The notes beneath the pieces are model-generated. The model did no database searches. It was not told where the DNA came from and saw only the letters and a program-made list of their open reading frames with translations. Below, piece by piece: positions 7,052 to 10,064 of a stretch of 10,064 bases of DNA. The stretch lies in assembly GCA_030637065.1 (NCBI GenBank), contig DAOVVQ010000139.1, forward strand, positions 1-10,064, in the 5' to 3' direction. How positions within the stretch are numbered: position 1 is the stretch's first letter; the number at the start of each line of letters is the position of its first letter. Position numbers and translations under genes: made by a program. Source of the DNA: Planctomycetota bacterium (lineage in GTDB: Bacteria; Planctomycetota; Phycisphaerae; Sedimentisphaerales; Anaerohalosphaeraceae).

Positions 7052-7079
7052 TTGAAAAATCACTAATTTATGCTAATCT
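7052..7079 (+). promoter_or_regulatory. Weak promoter-like pair before the LarA-type gene
   Basis: TTGAAA (7052-7057) and TAATCT (7074-7079) are 16 bases apart in an AT-rich gap between the sulfatase and the LarA-type gene. The -35 match is good, the -10 match is poor. The 150-base gap makes a promoter here likely in principle, but this assignment is tentative. Confidence 0.2.
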
Positions 7080-7153
7080 GTCCATTAACATGAATAACTA
7101 CCTGCCAATTGGAGTTATGCGGGTTATTGGGAATTAAGAAAGTATCTGATTAT

Positions 7154-8431
7154 ATGGTTATTTGTCGGGAAAATTTAGACGGTGTAGTTGGCTTCGATGC
7201 GGCTGCGGAGGCTGTGGGAGAGTTTTTTGCCGATCACAGTTATCGTGGTAAGCGGGTTTTGGCGGTTATCCCCGATAATACGCGTTCCGGGCCGATCGGC
7301 AAGATCTTCCAGATGGTCTTTGACTGCATCGGCGGCGAGGCAGCGGCGCTGGATATTCTGGTAGCCCTCGGGACGCATCAGCCGATGAGCGACGAGCAGA
7401 TATGCCAGCGGCTGGATATCAGCATTGAGGAAAGGGCTGCCAAATATTCGTCGGTTAAGTTTTTCAATCACGAATGGGACAAACCCGAGACCTTTGCCAC
7501 TATCGGCAAGATCGGTGCCGATAGGATCGGGGAGATCAGCGACGGGCTTTTCAGCGAAGAGGTCGATGTTGCGTTAAATAAGCTGATCTTCGATTACGAT
7601 GAGCTTTTCATATTGGGCCCGGTCTTTCCACACGAGGTGGTTGGCTTTTCGGGCGGGAATAAATACCTGTTTCCGGGAATCGCCGGGGCGGATATTATTA
7701 ATTTCTTTCACTGGCTCGGCGCGGTGATCACCAACCCGATGATCAACGGCAGCAAGTGGACGCCGACGCGCAAGGTCGTCGAGGAGGCCGCCTCGCTTGT
7801 CAAGGTTCCGCGGACGCTGTTCGGTATCGTCGCGAAGTATGACGAGCTTAAAGGGGTGTTCATCGGCGATGCGGTAGAGGCGTGGGAAAAGGCATCGGAC
7901 CTGTCGGAGAAGGTGCATATCGTTTTTAAGGATAAGTCTTACGATACGATCCTCGGTATTGCGCCCGAGATGTACGACGATATCTGGACGGCTGGCAAGG
8001 TGATGTATAAGCTCGAGCCCATAGTTGCCGACGGCGGGACGCTGATAATCTATGCCCCGCATATCGACGAGATTTCCTATACGCACGGCAAGATATTAGA
8101 CCAGATCGGCTATCATACGCGAGATTATTTCCTCAAGCAGTGGGACAAATTCAAAGATTTCCCACGCGGCGTCACAGCCCATTCGACGCACGTCAAGGGG
8201 ATCGGCACATTTAAGGATGGGATCGAAAAACCGCGGGTTAACGTAGTCCTGGCGACCGGCATCGGCAAAGAGCGGTGCGATAAGGTCAACCTGGGCTATA
8301 TGGACCCTGCGAAGATAAATATTTCAGACTATGAGGGCCGGGAAGATGAAGGCGTGCTGGTTGTACCTCACGCCGGCGAGATGCTGCATCGGCTCAAGAG
8401 CGGCTATATACCACAAATATCGAAGGATTAG
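7154..8431 (+). CDS. larA: LarA-type nickel-dependent 2-hydroxyacid racemase/epimerase
   Basis: A 425-residue cytoplasmic protein. Family members use a nickel-pincer nucleotide bound to a lysine to racemise or epimerise the C2 of 2-hydroxyacids. Expected residues are visible: D41-N-T-R44 in IPDNTRSGP (often DHTR); H75 in ALGTHQPMS; H160 in VFPHEVVGF; the cofactor lysine K170 in SGGNKYLFPG; and H186 in FFHWLG. Known members act on lactate, malate, phenyllactate, hydroxyglutarate and D-gluconate. The neighbouring gnd and uxuB-like genes favour a sugar acid here, by inference. I start at the ATG at 7154 because it leaves a normal N-terminus; an in-frame TTG at 7109 would add 15 residues. Neither has a strong ribosome site. 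Cofactor genes (larB, larC, larE) are not in the window. gnd follows after 27 bases. Confidence 0.88.
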   Translation: MVICRENLDGVVGFDAAAEAVGEFFADHSYRGKRVLAVIPDNTRSGPIGKIFQMVFDCIGGEAAALDILVALGTHQPMSDEQICQRLDISIEERAAKYSSVKFFNHEWDKPETFATIGKIGADRIGEISDGLFSEEVDVALNKLIFDYDELFILGPVFPHEVVGFSGGNKYLFPGIAGADIINFFHWLGAVITNPMINGSKWTPTRKVVEEAASLVKVPRTLFGIVAKYDELKGVFIGDAVEAWEKASDLSEKVHIVFKDKSYDTILGIAPEMYDDIWTAGKVMYKLEPIVADGGTLIIYAPHIDEISYTHGKILDQIGYHTRDYFLKQWDKFKDFPRGVTAHSTHVKGIGTFKDGIEKPRVNVVLATGIGKERCDKVNLGYMDPAKINISDYEGREDEGVLVVPHAGEMLHRLKSGYIPQISKD

Positions 8432-8458
8432 CGACTATCAATAGAAAGGGAAGCGGAA

Positions 8459-9925
8459 ATGTCAAAGGCGGATATCGGGCTTATTGGTTTGGCGGTGATG
8501 GGCGAGAATCTCATCTTGAATATGGAGAGCAAGGGCTTTACGGTGGCGTGTTTTAACCGGACGGTCGCGAAGGTCGATAACTTTATCGGCGGCAGGGCCA
8601 AGGGCAAAAATATCATCGGCTGTCACTCGATCGAGGAGCTTGCAGCCAACCTTAAGCGCCCCCGCAAGATCATGGTCATGGTAAAGGCCGGCAAGCCGGT
8701 GGATGATTTTATCGAGATGATCCTGCCGCATCTTGAAGACGGCGACATTATCATTGACGGCGGCAACAGCCATTTTCCCGATACGATCAGGCGGACTGAG
8801 TATCTTGAGAGCAAGGGCAAGCTCTATATCGGCACGGGCGTCTCGGGCGGCGAGGAAGGAGCTTTGAAGGGTCCGTCGATCATGCCGGGCGGGTCGCCTG
8901 CGGCGTGGGAGCATGTAAAGCCGATCTTTCAGAAGGTATCGGCGCAGACCGACGACGGCGAGCCGTGCTGCGACTGGGTCGGCGAGAACGGGGCCGGGCA
9001 TTTCGTTAAGATGGTACACAACGGCATCGAGTACGGCGATATGCAGATGATCTGCGAGACTTATCAGATGATGAAGATCGGGCTTGGTTTGACTAACGAC
9101 GAGATGCACGATATTTTCACCGAGTGGAACGCCGGCGAGCTTGATTCGTATCTGATCGAGATTACCCGCGATATCTTAGGTTATAAGGATGAGGACGGCA
9201 ACGAGGTCGTCGACCTGATCCTCGACACAGCCGGCCAAAAGGGTACGGGCAAATGGACGGCGATAGCCGCGCTGGATGTCGGTCAGCCCTTAACGCTGAT
9301 CGGCGAGGCGGTTTTTGCGCGGTGTCTTTCGGCCCTGAAAGAAGAACGGGTCAAGGCTTCAAGCATTCTCACCGGCCCGGCTGCAAAGTTCCAGGGCGAC
9401 AAGTTCGATGGCGATAAAAAGGCCTTCGTCAATGACCTGCGAAAGGCCCTCTACGCCTCCAAGATAGTAAGTTACGCCCAGGGTTATCAGCTTATGCGGG
9501 CGGCGGCCGGGGAATACGGATGGAACCTTAATTACGGCGGGATCGCGCTTATGTGGCGTGGCGGGTGCATTATCCGCTCGGCGTTCTTAGGCAAGATCAA
9601 GGAGGCCTTCGATAATAATAGCGAGATCGTGAATCTGCTGCTGGACCCGTCCTTTACGGAGGCCCTGGCCGGCTGTCAGGAGTCGTGGCGGCGTGTGGTG
9701 ACGACCGCGGTTGAGATGGCGATACCGATGCCGGCGACGAGTTCGGCTCTGGCCTATTACGATGGCTACCGCAGCAGCCGCCTGCCGGCAAACCTCCTGC
9801 AGGCCCAGCGGGACTACTTCGGAGCTCACACATACGAGCGGGTCGACAAACCTCGCGGCGAATTCTTCCACACAAACTGGACCGGAAGAGGCGGAACAAC
9901 AGCGGCGTCAACGTATACGGTGTAG
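8459..9925 (+). CDS. gnd: 6-phosphogluconate dehydrogenase, decarboxylating
   Basis: A 488-residue enzyme of the long, homodimeric type. It oxidises and decarboxylates 6-phosphogluconate to ribulose 5-phosphate and CO2 in the cytoplasm. The coenzyme-binding fold starts IGLIGLAVMGEN (6-17); N33-R34-T35 is the usual mark for NADP preference. Substrate and catalytic residues are in place: G101-G-N-S104; G127-V-S129-G-G-E-E-G; K184 and the HNGIEYGDM segment with H187, N188 and E191. The C-terminal helical domain contains DTAGQKGTGKWT and ends with the Gly/Thr-rich tail FFHTNWTGRGG, as in the family. The start is supported by an AGGGAAG ribosome site. It lies 27 bases after the LarA-type gene and is probably co-transcribed with it. 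No zwf or gluconokinase is in the window. Confidence 0.97.
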   Translation: MSKADIGLIGLAVMGENLILNMESKGFTVACFNRTVAKVDNFIGGRAKGKNIIGCHSIEELAANLKRPRKIMVMVKAGKPVDDFIEMILPHLEDGDIIIDGGNSHFPDTIRRTEYLESKGKLYIGTGVSGGEEGALKGPSIMPGGSPAAWEHVKPIFQKVSAQTDDGEPCCDWVGENGAGHFVKMVHNGIEYGDMQMICETYQMMKIGLGLTNDEMHDIFTEWNAGELDSYLIEITRDILGYKDEDGNEVVDLILDTAGQKGTGKWTAIAALDVGQPLTLIGEAVFARCLSALKEERVKASSILTGPAAKFQGDKFDGDKKAFVNDLRKALYASKIVSYAQGYQLMRAAAGEYGWNLNYGGIALMWRGGCIIRSAFLGKIKEAFDNNSEIVNLLLDPSFTEALAGCQESWRRVVTTAVEMAIPMPATSSALAYYDGYRSSRLPANLLQAQRDYFGAHTYERVDKPRGEFFHTNWTGRGGTTAASTYTV

Positions 9926-9954
9926 CAACCGAACAGCGGAAAGATAAAAAATAA

Positions 9955-10017
9955 GCCACAGAGCCCACAGAGGACACAGAGAAAAAGAATTTAAAAAATC
10001 TCTGTGAGCTCTGTGGC
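9955..10017 (+). repeat. CACAGAG-type hairpin element
   Basis: GCCACAGAGCCCACAGAG (9955-9972) pairs with CTCTGTGAGCTCTGTGGC (10000-10017) with one mismatch in 18. An alternative inner stem pairs CACAGAGA (9975-9982) with TCTCTGTG (9999-10006) across an A/T-rich loop. The left arm contains a 9-base tandem, ACAGAGGAC then ACAGAGAAA. It begins 29 bases after the gnd stop. There is no T-run after the hairpin, so termination is possible but not proven. Very similar CACAGAG/CTCTGTG elements are, from general knowledge, dispersed in many bacterial genomes. Confidence 0.75.
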
Positions 10018-10022
10018 CTCTG

Positions 10023-10064
10023 CCCGGCTGCGACGCGCTCCGCCGCGGCGAGCGCGGGAATGAC
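10023..10064 (-). repeat. 42-bp GC-rich palindromic repeat, copy 2, inverted
   Basis: Reverse complement of the element at 5441-5482 with one C/T difference. It starts 5 bases after the CACAGAG hairpin and ends on the last base of the window, so its true outer boundary cannot be seen. The two copies bracket the sulfatase, LarA-type and gnd genes in opposite orientation. Confidence 0.85.

Noticed and set aside
7109..7153. N-terminal extension of the LarA-type protein from a TTG start
   Set aside because: It adds 15 residues with no family counterpart that I can recall, and no ribosome site precedes it; the ATG at 7154 gives a normal length.
9955..10017. Intrinsic terminator for gnd
   Set aside because: The hairpin is strong, but a C/G-rich sequence rather than a T-run follows it, so I describe it as a repeat element.

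Overview
This window most probably comes from an anaerobic or facultative bacterium of the Planctomycetota / Phycisphaerae type. That is an inference from gene content: a Tat-exported sulfatase, a haem c protein with a membrane anchor, a pyrophosphate-type phosphofructokinase, a nickel-type LarA homologue, a GxxExxY protein, and dispersed palindromic repeats. No rRNA or marker gene is present to confirm it.

Layout. Bases 1-1681 hold two minus-strand genes: the N-terminal part of a CxxCH haem protein that runs off the left edge, and a uroporphyrinogen-decarboxylase-fold protein of the MtaA/CmuA type with a His-Cys...Cys zinc-site pattern. Bases 1816-2330 form a small cassette: a GxxExxY (PD-(D/E)XK fold) gene flanked by 45/46-bp direct repeats, the right copy being part of a long hairpin. 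Bases 2366-5418 hold a compact plus-strand run: PPi-type phosphofructokinase, a UxuB-like SDR, and a HAD phosphatase of unknown substrate. Bases 5419-5650 are non-coding and carry a GC-rich palindromic repeat and a perfect 10-bp inverted repeat. A Tat sulfatase follows (5651-7003), then a LarA-type racemase/epimerase (7154-8431) and a decarboxylating 6-phosphogluconate dehydrogenase (8459-9925). The last 110 bases hold a CACAGAG-type hairpin followed by an inverted copy of the 42-bp repeat seen at 5441, ending exactly at the window edge.

How the genes may work together. The core looks like sugar-acid and sugar-phosphate metabolism. The SDR resembles the enzyme that interconverts D-fructuronate and D-mannonate. 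LarA homologues include a nickel-dependent D-gluconate 2-epimerase, and D-mannonate is the C2 epimer of D-gluconate. Gnd turns 6-phosphogluconate into ribulose 5-phosphate. PPi-PFK works on fructose 6-phosphate and, in some anaerobes, on sedoheptulose 7-phosphate. Read together, this suggests uronic acids from algal or plant polysaccharide entering the pentose-phosphate pathway through a mannonate-gluconate epimerisation instead of the usual 2-keto-3-deoxygluconate route. The sulfatase would fit upstream as a desulfating enzyme. A gluconokinase and the LarA cofactor genes are not in the window, so the pathway is a hypothesis.
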